From Turritopsis dohrnii (lineage: Eukaryota; Cnidaria; Hydrozoa; Anthoathecata; Oceaniidae): a DNA stretch of 64,000 bases. Below, piece after piece: positions 10,401 to 19,723 of the stretch. How positions within the stretch are numbered: the stretch's first letter is position 1; each line of letters starts with the position of its first letter. Made by a program: the position numbers and the translations under genes. The stretch spans positions 682,001-746,000 of the forward strand of contig BQMF02000139.1 of the NCBI GenBank assembly GCA_027922465.2. Direction: 5' to 3'. Under the pieces are notes generated by a model. The model was not told the origin of the DNA. It made no database searches and saw only the letters and a program-made list of their open reading frames with translations.

Positions 10401-13400
10401 TTTCATATGGTTTTTTTTCACGTATAAAAATCTACATTGGTTTATCGTTGATTCGTTGTTACTCCTGAATGAGAGGGTGTCTAATTGGTAGTGTGCACCT
10501 GGCTGCGAAAATAATTTTGATGTACCCTAATTTAGTTCGACCTTTTTAACGAAAATAAATGTTTTTATCCTAATTAAGGTTCGAGCCCTTTAAAATATAT
10601 AAAAATAAAAAAGTAAAAATTGCCAAAGTTTATCCCACACAAAATTCACTTTTCTGCGAAAGATTATTTTACACGAAATTAATTTAAATCACTCACTCGC
10701 GAAAGTAAATCCCTAAAATTTTGCATTTTTTCCCCACGACACTTTCTCCCCGTAAAGTAACATAAATAATTATTTTTTCTTTGTCTAATTGTTCACTTGT
10801 TCAGCATGCTTCAAACCTTTTTTTCAAAAAGTCTTTGGTATGACCATTTGCATTTAGATCAAGCATTTGAAAATAATTTGTCATGTTTTTGGGAAAATAT
10901 AAAATTACGCAGTCGTTTTCTTCAATGAAATAGGTCACCTTTTCTGTAGTTTGCCCACGAAACACGTCAAATATCAACATTGTTTTTGATCTGATGTCAA
11001 GCCAGGCTCTTCTTTTTTGGACTTAGTGAATGGAAGGATAAAATGGCAGCCCGACTGCCAGTTAATTTGAGCTAAGCGAGCTTAGCTTCCATTAACTGTA
11101 TGCGTTTGGAATACAAATGGTTAAGACTCAATAAAAAGACAAGGATTGGCCGAATAAAGGGACAGCGGGGATGAACGCTAAACTTAGATGATGGTTGACA
11201 ATGACCGGATAAGCCCAGTCAACGACACAAACTAACTATGGCCTAGATGAACATGAACATGGAACATGTGGAGTCCCACACCCTGTTTGCGGGCGAACTA
11301 GTAGCAAGCGCCAAACATAAGGCCTCAACAGAAGAATCCTTGAGGTGTAGATATCTCTGATACGCATTGCTCGACCATTTACCGAGAATTTGGATTTGAC
11401 TATCAGGAACGCCAGCTGATGCAGCGGCCGACGCTCCACCAATGCGAAATGAATGTGTGTTGATAGCGCGGTGAGCACAGTAACAAAACAATGTCTGTGC
11501 GAAAGAGAAAACATCCATGTGTACTCGGATCAACGCAACAGTCCAAAGAAAGCCAATGATGGAACGGTACGTAACATAAGTCATTGAAAAGGAGAATATC
11601 GTTTGCCATGATGAATACGCCACAATTGAGCAATCATGATTGACAATCGATGAGGGCGATGAAAGCGTGCACCTTGAACATGAGGAATCCCTCTTAACAA
11701 ATAACATAGCCGTGGAAAAGAAGAAATATGAATATTGGAACCAGACAAGATACTATAAAATTGAATGCCAGCCAAATAAACTTTGATCGTATGATAACTT
11801 CGTCTTTGAGCTAATGAGACTACGTAACGCTGCAAAGTTCCTCTGCCAATGGCCACATGTGGACGCATGACCGCTGACAAAATAACTGGAATGAGCGTAG
11901 ACTAACATGGTATGTAGACTGAGTAGATGGAGCCAGCGAGGCTTGCATGTACCGCATGATACTCAAGTCAAGATTGTCCAAATGTACACACAACAATATC
12001 ACAATATCAAATAACTCAAGGAACAGTTTATAATCGGCAGGTCATTCAACCGAAAACCACTGGGTGCGATAAACTACCCCAAAGCCCGAACTGGAGGTTT
12101 CCGTAAATAAAGAAATCGCGTCTGATGAAATCGGATCAGACTGAATAAAACAGACGGCATTCCAAGAAGGAAGAAATAGACAGATCAATAAGTCTCCATA
12201 AAAACATACGTCCCTGTTTATAGACTTTCGACGCAAAAGATAAAGAGCCGATGAGAGAGAGAGAGAAGCTCCCGCTTAATGCGCTTTTTCTTACTCTTCC
12301 AAATAGCTAGCAAGTTCATCATTTCTTCAAATTTATCTGGTGGAAAACGATGCGTCAATCTCTATGCTTAAATAACTGTTTTATCTGCTGCTAACGGAAC
12401 CCCCAGTTCAGTGAACAACGATTGAACCAAATCAAATCGCTTTGGCATTCTTCGGCCGATGGGGCACACCAAAAAAAAGAAGAGCAACTCCCAAACGGTA
12501 AACGAGTATCCACAAAAAACTTATCTTCTCAAGAAAAACCTAATAAACACCATTGGTCTGGTCATACTGAACACAACCCAAAGGCATGCTTAATATCCAA
12601 TTTGGCCATGAACGTACTGGGACCTAAAGACTGCAGCAGGTTAGCTGCCTCATCAAAACCTGTATACTTAGCCGAATATAGCTCCTGAGGAATGCCCTCG
12701 TTAACTGAAGAATTCCTAGGCGACGAGAGATCGAGAATGATACGAAAGGTGCCATCTTTCTTAGGAGCGGCACCCAGCGGTGAACAATGAAATGGATCAA
12801 AAGGAAGTTGAACGAAAGGCCCGGAAGTGTGCCTTGTTCTGTCGTTGTTGCCCAGAATTATTATATCAGGACAGGTTTGAGTCAAGCCCAGTTGGCGTTG
12901 ACTGGGCTTGACCGGTCATTGTAGACCATCATCTAAGTTTAGGGTGCATCCCCTCCATCCCTTTATATGGCCAATCCTCATCTTTTTATTGCGTCTTACC
13001 CGTTTGTATTCCGAACGCATACAGTTAAGTAATGGATTGAGACAAGAGGCTTTGTTAGTAACGTTCAGATGATATGGTTTTTAGATGAATTCACACAAAG
13101 TATGAAAACTTATATTTGCAAAAAATTTAGTTGTTAAAAAATTTGAAGAATTGGGTGAATTTACTTTAGGCATTGATTTTGTCCCAAATTTTGTAACGCC
13201 CGAATTTTTGGTAGTTCATGTATGTTCATTTTTGCAATCACAATTTCTTCTATTAAAGTGTAAAGGATAGTGAAATGGAGATATATATTAAATTGGCTTA
13301 AAATACGTTATGAGGAAGGTTTTTTAAGGATAAATATTTTGGCTTTTAAGAAGTTTAAATTATTTGGATTTAGGTGTCAAACATATGAAGGTGGTTTTGC

Positions 13401-15951
13401 AGGTCTTCCAGGTCAGTAATATTATCTCGTTTACATCTTCGTTATGTTACTGAGACATTTTAATGATGCTTTGCCTTCGAATGTGCTGCAAACATTTTGA
13501 AATGTTGAACAACTGTATGTCCTATGTCCAACTTCACCGAACACAACTTACAACAAAAGCATATTGTTCTAAAGTTTAGTCTGTGAGTGTCCACTTTGCA
13601 GAGGTACCATTCTATTTTCGTATGGAAAATGAAGATAAGCAGACCTCAAATATCACGGATCATCTTTGAGTCACTGTCTTGAAAAGAAATTGTTGTGATT
13701 TATGTTATTACTCTATCATTTTCTTTGTAAATCTTGTGCAGACTGATACAAGTCATACATCTTGTGCAGACTGATACAAGTCATAAATCTTGTGCAGACT
13801 GATACAAGTCATAAATCTTGTGCAGACTGATACAAGTCATACATCTTGTGCAGACTGATACAAGTTCAAGATAGCTTTCCAGTCTAGTTTTTTTCTTGTA
13901 TCGCAAACATAGTAATTGAAAAAATAACAATCTTAATTACATCTTGTCAAAAAGAATTCCAACACACATGTTTTAACGTGGACTTGTTTCATTATCAACA
14001 CACATCACAGTTCATACAGCATGCGAGTTTTATAATATGTGTGGTTTTAGGCTTAGAAGCGCATGGGGGTTACACGTTCTGTGGTTTTGCTGCATTGGCT
14101 TTGCTAGGGCAGGAACAGAAAGCTGACATCAAAAAGCTGTTGGTAACACTTATTGAGTTTTCTTTCTGTTGGCTGATTTGCGAAAAAACTTTTAAAAATG
14201 TTGAATTTCAAATGTTATTTTTGAATACAGAATCCTAAACATATTTTTTTTTTGAAGTCTGATAAAAATCGTTTATGGCAAAACTTCTTGTGGACAAGCT
14301 TTGGTCGATTCTTCTCATTAAAGCTGAATTGTATTCAACAGTAAACTTTAGAAAAGTTCTTTCACTTTTATCTGTTGTTTTATTCGCTTAGAGATGGGTT
14401 GCATTCAGACAAATGAGACTAGAAGGTGGTTTCCAGGTATAACATTTTGCAATGCATACACACAGACGATGTAACTGTGTCTTTAATCTATCTGAAGTGG
14501 TCCATCTAAAAGGCAAATGCGAACTGTGCTCAAACACTTTAGTACATGATGCTAAGTTTGTTGTTTTCGAAACATGAACAAGTTTAAAAGCGACATGTCT
14601 ACTAGACATGTGCAGTTTGCATCTGTTTGTTTGCTCATCATGGCATAGGTGAATGAAGAACTTCAAATATTGCGTGTTTCACGGTAGGGCCGGACGAATA
14701 AACTAGTTGATGGCTGTTACTCGTTTTGGCAAGGAGCGGTATTTCCCATCATTCATAGCATTTTGCAGATGTATGATGATGAGAGCCTGAGTCAGCAAAA
14801 ATGGATGTTTAATCAGAGTAAGGACGTCATTTTTGTTTTCAAAAGTTCTCCTCCACTATTTAATCTAAGGATTATCTCTCTCCCGCATGAGTTTTTCGTG
14901 CTCAATAAACTTCTAAAAATGGTTTGTTTATGCCACAGCTATTTCTTCTCATTTCAAAAGGAAATTTGCGATGATATTGTTGATGTTTTGTCGTAGGTGC
15001 GTTGCAAGAATATGTAATAATAAACTGTCAAAATATTAAAGGGGGGCTGAAAGACAAACCTGGAAAGTAAGTTGTGCTCTCCTCCTTATGCGTTCTATTT
15101 ACAGTTCAGTTTAATCCAAACTTTGTAGTGCGAGTATTATCTTATTTGATTGGTTGAACAAGCATGAATTTACGTCATGTCCCGATTAACCTCTAATTGA
15201 ATATAATTTTGGGGTAAAAATATGGAAGGGGCGCTTATTTATATTCTTATACAAGGGAGGTGCTACGCCATCTGAGGTTTGGCGAAAAGCAATGAACGCT
15301 TGGTTTTAGTTTTTTTAATTTTTATTAACAATTCATCATTACATGAATAGTAAACTATAATATATCTACTATGTTATAATGAAGGGAAATCACTGCCTGG
15401 CCATGTCGGTGTGTTCTCCTGCTCATCCTCATTGCGACCTGCACTAACACACTAAAACCAGACCACGTAAAGCTATTTGTTTATAGTTCACGCGTATGGT
15501 TATGTTTCAGGGGCGCAGATTACTATCATACGTGCTACTGTTTAAGCGGTTTATCAGTAGCTGAAAATTTCATCGGCGATGGAGTGAAAAACACATACGC
15601 CTCTGGCGTTGTTAAACATCTTCTGGTAATTTGCATACTTTTTTCATTGGTTGCATTGACCCCCATCCCCTCTTTTCTATGCTGACCTCTACAGCTAAGC
15701 ATCATTTAAATGTTGCTTAACGGTCTGAAAAGGGGATGTTTGATAGTCCGTAGTTTGCTTTTGGTGTCCTTTACGCATTTAAATACAGATGAAACCCGAG
15801 TTGTTCGGAATCGTTTTTTCTTATTGTATTGTATTGTATTTATTCATTTCAGGATCCCATCCATCCGATCTTTAATATTTGTATTGACAGTGCAGATGAT
15901 GCTCTACAACATTTCAATCATTTACCCGTACCGACTGTCGCCAAAACGTGA
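1447..15951 (+). CDS. FNTB: Protein farnesyltransferase subunit beta, 15 exons
   Basis: It is the beta subunit of the zinc enzyme that, with the alpha subunit, moves a farnesyl group from farnesyl diphosphate to CaaX-box cysteines of Ras-type and lamin proteins in the cytosol. Exons: 1447-1533, 5569-5636, 5793-5865, 6063-6154, 6289-6341, 6483-6585, 8423-8506, 8697-8783, 13374-13411, 14051-14142, 14392-14436, 14688-14817, 14997-15066, 15511-15625, 15853-15951. They sum to 1236 bases (411 residues) and every phase joins. The human protein is slightly longer (437). Family landmarks are the exon 3-4 segment YECLDASRPWLC-like, EAHGGYTFCG (His233), and VDGCYSFW with zinc ligands Asp282 and Cys284. 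The third zinc ligand is His347 in YYHTCYCLSGL. The start was chosen because exon 1 (ending VTLTSVEQ) matches the vertebrate N-terminal pattern VTSIEQ. Intron 8 (4.6 kb) holds a DIRS relic. AATAAA lies at 16092. Confidence 0.95.
1975..2931. mobile_element. Non-autonomous DNA transposon, TA target
   Basis: Terminal inverted repeats of about 27 bases begin CCGTAAAGTGGGGTGACTTC on the left and CCGTAAAGCGGGGTGACTTC on the right, each flanked by TA. An internal partial copy of the motif sits near 2170. TA targets suggest Tc1/mariner-type mobilisation. The internal open frame (2484-2717) is not recognisable as a transposase. It lies in FNTB intron 1. Confidence 0.8.
3829..5093 (+). pseudogene. Unknown open frame split by a transposon
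   Basis: A frame running up to 3936 (reading ...FVGTKRRRNTFG) resumes in register at 4790 (DFYNSDCSKLWKE...) once the element at 3937-4789 and one copy of its 6-base flanking repeat are removed. It then stays open to about 5090, giving well over 150 codons. A further open piece at 5084-5278 lies in another frame. I do not recognise the protein. It lies within FNTB intron 1 in the same orientation, and the multiple frames suggest a relic of an older mobile element rather than an exon. Confidence 0.4.
3937..4789. mobile_element. Non-autonomous transposon with CAGCCCTCTGAATT ends
   Basis: Perfect 14-base inverted ends (CAGCCCTCTGAATT) are bounded on both sides by TTTTGG (3931-3936 and 4790-4795), read as a target-site duplication. 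Subterminal motifs such as ACGACGGCAAAA are repeated inside both ends. The CAG start resembles hAT ends, but six bases is short for a hAT target duplication, so the superfamily is open. No transposase is present. Confidence 0.75.
5345..5514. mobile_element. End fragment of a pogo/Tigger element
   Basis: The segment ends AAAGAGAGTCAGCTG followed by TA. Reading inward it matches, with divergence, the reverse complement of the left end of the Tigger element at 48190-51614, including the spaced GAATTACGG-like motifs. Only this end is recognisable. It lies 55 bases before FNTB exon 2. Confidence 0.65.
5886..5999 (+). mobile_element. Short MITE family (CCAGT ends), copy 1
   Basis: About 115 bases that share with five other places in this window the order: GCAAATTTGTTG, GAAGGAGTGCAT, a stretch like CACTATTTCAATAAAA, TGCTCTT, TGACTTTTTGATGATTT and a CACTGG end. 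The two ends are weak inverted repeats. See the copies at 24938, 27710, 30190, 34433 and 48057. This copy is in FNTB intron 3. Confidence 0.65.
6916..7023 (+). repeat. 21-base minisatellite, about five units
   Basis: The unit ACAACCATACCATACACGTTT is repeated about five times with small changes inside the 6730-7868 element. Confidence 0.9.
7322..7624 (+). CDS. Acidic transposon-borne ORF
   Basis: An open frame of 100 codons inside the 6730-7868 element ends in TGA at 7622. It is rich in Asp, Glu and Lys. It has basic patches (PKKKRRPP near residue 42, PKIKQKPPK near 81) and ends SSDEIDIVIGK, an acidic stretch followed by alternating hydrophobics like a SUMO-interacting motif. A possible splice acceptor (CTTAG) at 7327-7331 means it may be a last exon. 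It is not a transposase. Whether it is expressed is unknown. Confidence 0.35.
   Translation: MGLSKGSKGTEDEDDEEKDDEMNFVIEEENGEEESSEAIKPKKKRRPPIIDDEDEKDGNDLSDEENQQESDGEVIRPKIKQKPPKIVDYSSDEIDIVIGK
10241..10760. mobile_element. MITE with TTACTTTACG ends
   Basis: The left end reads TTACTTTACGTGGAGAAAGA; the right end is the inverse of TTACTTTACGGGGAGAAAG. The interior is AT-rich with several CGCGAAA and TTTATCCCACAC motifs in direct and inverted arrangement. A TA lies two bases inside each stated boundary, so the true ends may be CTTTACG with TA duplications. Confidence 0.7.
11060..11098. repeat. Two-part perfect hairpin at the DIRS relic edge
   Basis: CAGTTAAT (11060) pairs with ATTAACTG (11091), and inside it AGCTAAG (11070) pairs with CTTAGCT (11081) around CGAG. 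The outer arm overlaps the start of the left inverted terminal repeat of the DIRS relic. Confidence 0.75.
11092..11224. repeat. Left inverted terminal repeat of DIRS relic
   Basis: Starts TTAACTGTATGCGTTTGGAA and ends AAGCCCAGTCAACG. It matches the reverse complement of 12896-13027 over its full length with scattered differences. Confidence 0.9.
11243..12002 (-). pseudogene. Tyrosine recombinase remnant of DIRS relic
   Basis: The N-terminal helical domain (SLAPSTQSTYHVSLRSFQLF) and the catalytic core (HSFRIGGASAAASAGVPDSQ, then LGKWSSNAYQRYL) are spread over three frames, so frameshifts have broken it. The His-x-x-Arg box, the Trp and the putative nucleophilic Tyr are still readable. It would have recombined circular DNA intermediates into the host genome in the DIRS cycle. 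Confidence 0.85.
12042..12236 (-). pseudogene. RNase H remnant of DIRS relic
   Basis: The frame reads QSDPISSDAISLFTETSSSG followed by FGVVYRTQWFS, the signature around the first catalytic acid of DIRS RNase H. The first acidic position reads Glu where Asp is usual. The piece is isolated between deletions. Confidence 0.8.
12562..12885 (-). pseudogene. Reverse transcriptase N-terminal remnant of DIRS relic
   Basis: The frame includes SPLGAAPKKDGTFRIILDLS (fingers) and LDIKHAF (first catalytic Asp). It stops before the palm YxDD motif, which is deleted. The Gag region that should precede it is absent, since the right terminal repeat begins within a few bases. Confidence 0.85.
12896..13027. repeat. 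Right inverted terminal repeat of DIRS relic
   Basis: Reverse complement of 11092-11224 with scattered substitutions. It ends at CGCATACAGTTAA. Confidence 0.9.
13731..13866 (+). repeat. 28-base minisatellite, about five units
   Basis: The unit starts ATCTTGTGCAGACTGATACA and ends AGTCATAA or AGTCATAC. Each unit contains a small inverted pair CTTGT/ACAAG. It lies in FNTB intron 9. Confidence 0.9.
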
Positions 15952-16091
15952 CGTCGACGGCACTAAATGAACTTCACTTGCACGATTTTGACGTGTCCAT
16001 TTTCTAACACGGAAACCGATGACGACGATCCTGATACAACTTCATAAAATCATTTTTTTTATTGAATATTTCTTGTACATTTACGATAGTG

Positions 16092-16097
16092 AATAAA
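16092..16097 (+). terminator. Probable FNTB polyadenylation signal
   Basis: AATAAA lies 141 bases after the FNTB stop codon, on the coding strand. It is the first canonical signal downstream. Confidence 0.55.
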
Positions 16098-16256
16098 GGG
16101 GACTGATGACAAAGGAGGCTCATTCAGTTTTTCAATGCTGGAGACATCAACTTCGTTACTTAACCCCCGGTTTCCTTATAAACTGGTTGTTTATAGAAAC
16201 GCATACGTGTGCTCATTTACACTCTTTTAACCCTTAGTGAGTCTACGTATGGAGTG

Positions 16257-16925
16257 TGTTTATCTAACAATTTCAGACCACCAAACTTTTCGGTAAAAAC
16301 ACTCATAAAAGCGTTTGAAAGAACGAGGCAAGAGTTGTTCATAAACTCGGCTATCCAAACAAATCTTATAAGGTTTACACCAAATAGTTTTAGGGGCTGT
16401 TTATATGAGAGGCGGGACGGGACGTTTGCCGGGACGGGACAAAAAACGGGATGATTTTATCCCGCCTTTACATGAGAAGTAGTTTTGCCGGGACGAGACA
16501 GCAATTTTACAATTTAATATTGTAAAAGGTTTCTCCCAAGAGCTTAAGAATGGCAATCGAACAATTTAGAAAAAAGAATTATCGCAGATGGTTTCTACTT
16601 GTGGTTGCTTTCGAACTAACTTCTGTATCTGTAATCTCCAACCGAATATAAGAACCAGTCAATTTTCAAACGTCCCGGGACAGTGTGTTTATATGATGAA
16701 AAACGTCCCGCTTAAGCGGGATCCCGGTTTGAGAAAGCGAGATCTCGCCTAACCGGGACGGGACGTTTTTTGTCCCGGGATAGTTTTTTTCATATAAACA
16801 CGAGATAGATTTTTTATAAAAACTTCAATGGAGGCGGGATCCCGTTTTTCGTCCCGTCCCGGCAAACGTCCCGTCCCGCCTCTCATATAAACAGCCCCTT
16901 AGTGGTCTGAAATTGTTAGATAAAC
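16257..16925. repeat. 24-base inverted pair enclosing a MITE
   Basis: GTTTATCTAACAATTTCAGA followed by CCAC (16257-16280) is repeated inverted at 16902-16925, directly outside the MITE at 16393-16898. A looser match continues outward on both sides. The MITE may have landed inside an older palindromic element. Confidence 0.7.
16393..16898. mobile_element. Harbinger-like MITE, TTA target
   Basis: Inverted ends of about 55 bases begin GGGGCTGTTTATATGAGAGG and contain two blocks of GGGACGGGAC. TTA flanks both sides (16390-16392 and 16899-16901), which fits the TWA target of PIF/Harbinger elements. Four or more inverted CCCGGGA-type modules lie inside, so a single strand would fold into a long cruciform. 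No coding content. Confidence 0.8.
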
Positions 16926-18193
16926 TGTATGTATGACTCGTTTACGTGTGTAAATATGGTCGGGGTTGTGGATGGATTTTTGAGCTTATGAACAAGTCAT
17001 AAGCATCAACCAAAAAGCGTGAAAATGTTCTAAGGGGTCATTATATTCTACTACATGCGCGAATATTTCAACAAATTCCAAAAATATTCCTATAAATCCT
17101 ATTAAAATTATGAAATCGTATCAGTTAGGTTTTTACCTGTTTCAGTTTCAATGGAAAGCGTTTGAAAAAGTTGAACATGTTCAATTGTTTTCTTAATTCC
17201 TGTTGTTTTAAATAAAAGAAAGAAAAGGTGATACATGGCGAATTAAATAGAAATATGGTCCCCGTGGGCAAAATCGTCATTCAAAAACATATAATTGGTT
17301 ACGTTTGTTGGATAAGTGTAGACACCTGTGTTGGATCAGTTTTCTTCATCAGCCTTTTTTCCGTATCCATTTAAACTGATCTATTCTATAACTACAGACG
17401 AGTTTGTAGACGAGACACAGACGAGTGTAGACGACTACAGACGAGTCACAGACGAGTGTAGACGACTACAGACGAGTCACAGACGAGTGTAGACGAGCCA
17501 CAGACGAGTCACAGACGAGTGTAGACGAGTCACAGACAAGTGTAGACGAGTCACAGACGAGTGTAGACGAGTCAAAAATGATTGTAGGCCAGTCAAAAAT
17601 GATCGTAGACGAGTCAGAGATTAATGTAGGCCAGATACAAACGTTTAAAAATGAAGGAATGGATGACGTCGTATGAAATACGATTGTTACATCATTACAT
17701 GCTAGCATTTCATGTGTGGTCCGCTGGAGGTAACAATCATTCCACGATATAGATTTTCTCAACACGAATGTGAGCATAACTTTTTAAAGCCTGAGCATTA
17801 TTCTTTTATGCTGTTTTCATTGTTCCATATATTCCATTGTTATATATATATATATATAGACACACACTGCACTCCTCCACACAACTTATTTCACGATCCT
17901 TTTTCTCAAATAAACTTCTTTACCGCTCCCTCTTAACCGAAACATGAAGAAGATGTTACGCACACGTACATATTTTATTTTATTTTATATTTACTCGTAA
18001 ATTTTCCTACCAATGAAATGATTTTAACCGACAAACCGTTTTTGGTTCATGTCGCCATACTCTCTGTCTCTTCAAAAGCGAAGGAGAGCTAGCTGATCTT
18101 TCACTTTCGAATGTGTTAACAAAAAAAATGTTGTAAGGTGTAACACGATTTGTGAAAGAAGTGTAGCTTGCAAACAAAATAAACGATAAAATA

Positions 18194-18514
18194 ATGGAGA
18201 AAAAACGACAGGATATAACCCCGAAAAAGATGGACGAAGGCCCCAAAAAAAGGGTTGCCACAAAAGTTAAATTTCAGGGTATGCTTATTTTTTATTTATT
18301 TATATGTTGTTACTTTTTCTGTTGGAAAATATCTTGCCTTCGAGCATTTTGGGAAAAGATTCGTGTAAATGAATCATGTTTCTGGTGACGAGACAAAAAC
18401 TATAATTCCTACCACTACACCCCCTTCTCACTTAATTAGGTTTTGGAAGTGATGAAGCGAAGCAAGAAGCGATGGAAATCAGTAGCGACAACGATGATTG
18501 TGTGATAACAGGAG
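18194..18514 (+). CDS. Two-exon gene fragment inside fold-back element
   Basis: Exon 18194-18278 starts with ATG and ends at a GTATGC donor; exon 18440-18514 follows an ATTAG acceptor and ends at a GTAAAT donor. The phases agree (1 and 1). The product begins MEKKRQDITPKKMDEGPKKR and continues to SSDNDDCVITG: a basic N-terminus followed by an acidic stretch. No later exon is evident before the right arm, so it looks like a truncated gene start carried by the element. The family is unknown. Confidence 0.4.
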
Positions 18515-18549
18515 GTAAATTCACTGCCTTTTTTGCATACCATAATGAT

Positions 18550-18609
18550 TCGAATAAGCGCCCAGGGTGAAAATCAAAAGTTTGATAAGCACCCAGGGTG
18601 CTTATTCGA
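18550..18609. repeat. 60-base hairpin
   Basis: TCGAATAAGCGCCCAGGGTG (18550-18569) faces its near-perfect inverse CACCCAGGGTGCTTATTCGA (18590-18609) across 20 bases. It could be a solo end-to-end remnant of a transposon. Confidence 0.7.
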
Positions 18610-19723
18610 GTTTTACACCTGTGTTGCTTTACAACAATATTGCTTATGAAAAAAGTGTGTAACGAAAACAGGGCACTGGGGACAAGCGAATCACGTCCTC
18701 TCTCTTTTAAATACTGATCCTGCTGAGTAGCCTCAATTTCAGCGCCTCTATTCGTTTTCTGACAGCCTAGATGAGCGTTGAGAATGAGCTGTCTTCCTGT
18801 CAGAAATGAGAAGAAGTCCTGGGTTCGAGGTTGCTTGAGGAGACATTGTTATTATAGTATGTTATGAGTACTATAACCATTTCACACCATTTCACATCAC
18901 AAGGAGAGCTAGCTATCTATGCAAGGAAGTGTTTCAGGATGGGATGGATAAACCTGGGTTCTACGCAGCAAGCATTTCAGAACTAATTGTACCAAACTCT
19001 TCTTCCATGCTAGTTAACGTTCTTTTTTTTTGCTCTTGACTGTTCTTAGTTTGTTCTAGCTTGTTCTTAGGTTGTTCCAGTGTGCAATAACTTCATAGAC
19101 ATGTTGAATGTTTGAAGAGCAATGAAGTTTTAATTTTTCTTTTTCTTGAAAAGTTGTGTTTATTCTCATAATAGAAGTTGTGTTACATAGTACAAAGCAA
19201 TCGTTTTCATTATTACCCAAGTCAATAGTTGTCTTTCCTTTATGTACTTTACAACCCAAAAAATTATTTCCTCTGCTTTATATAATTTGCAACAAAATTA
19301 TTTGGTAAATCAAACCTCAAAGTCATTCTTAACTTGTTTAAACTTATTTGCTATTCGTCTACAATCATTTTTGACTCGTCTACACTCGTCTGTGGCTCGT
19401 CTACACTCGTCTGTGACTCGTCTGTGGCTCGTCTGTGACTCGTCTGTAGTCGTCTACACTCGTCTGTGACTCGTCTGTAGTCGTCTACACTCGTCTGTGA
19501 CTCGTCTACAAACTCGTCTGTAGTTATAGAATAGACCATTTAAACTGATACACTTAAACTGATCCATTTAGATGGGTGATGTATTACTTTATAGGCGTAT
19601 ACAATACAATACTTGTCTCTTATAATTTTCTGTCTAAAGGCTGAAATGCATTATACATTTAATGGATCAGTTTAAATGGTTTGAAATAAAAGAAAACTTG
19701 ATACATTATAGCGAATTAAATAG

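Larger units (their letters stand above)
11092..13027 (-). mobile_element. Internally deleted DIRS-type retrotransposon
   Basis: Inverted terminal repeats of about 132 bases (11092-11224 and 12896-13027) bound a 1.9 kb relic whose coding remnants read on the - strand. In order they are a reverse transcriptase start, an RNase H piece and a tyrosine recombinase. This order and the inverted rather than direct termini are diagnostic of the DIRS order. Gag and most of the reverse transcriptase palm are gone. Right beside the right repeat, GTCAAGCCCAGT (12881) faces ACTGGGCTTGAC (12901). It sits in FNTB intron 8, opposite to the gene. Confidence 0.9.
8784..13373 (+). other. FNTB intron 8 (4.6 kb)
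   Basis: Bounded by a GTATGT donor and a TTTAG acceptor. It holds a GC-rich palindromic patch near 9660-9735, a MITE (10241-10760) and the DIRS relic (11092-13027). Small open frames in 8772-10147 show nothing recognisable. Confidence 0.8.
17381..19534. mobile_element. Fold-back element with minisatellite arms
   Basis: The ends are inverted copies of CTATTCTATAACTACAGACG. Each arm is a long run of imperfect units built from GACGAGTCACAGACGAGTGT and GTAGAC (left arm about 17390-17640, right arm about 19355-19520), in opposite orientation. CCATTTAAACTGAT occurs directly outside both ends and may be a 14-base target duplication. The 1.7 kb interior has no transposase but carries two consecutive small exons (18194-18514). 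Tandem-repeat arms recall fold-back/MULE-type elements; the class is inferred. Confidence 0.7.

Noticed and set aside
11243..11707. A host tyrosine recombinase or phage integrase gene
   Set aside because: The recombinase core is broken over frames and bounded by inverted terminal repeats with RT and RNase H remnants, so it is part of a DIRS relic.
13731..13866. Repeat-spacer look of a CRISPR array
   Set aside because: The units are directly contiguous without unique spacers, in an animal gene intron; it is a minisatellite.
14388..14666. - strand open frame of 92 codons
   Set aside because: It overlaps FNTB exon 11 and its following intron on the opposite strand and has no features of its own.
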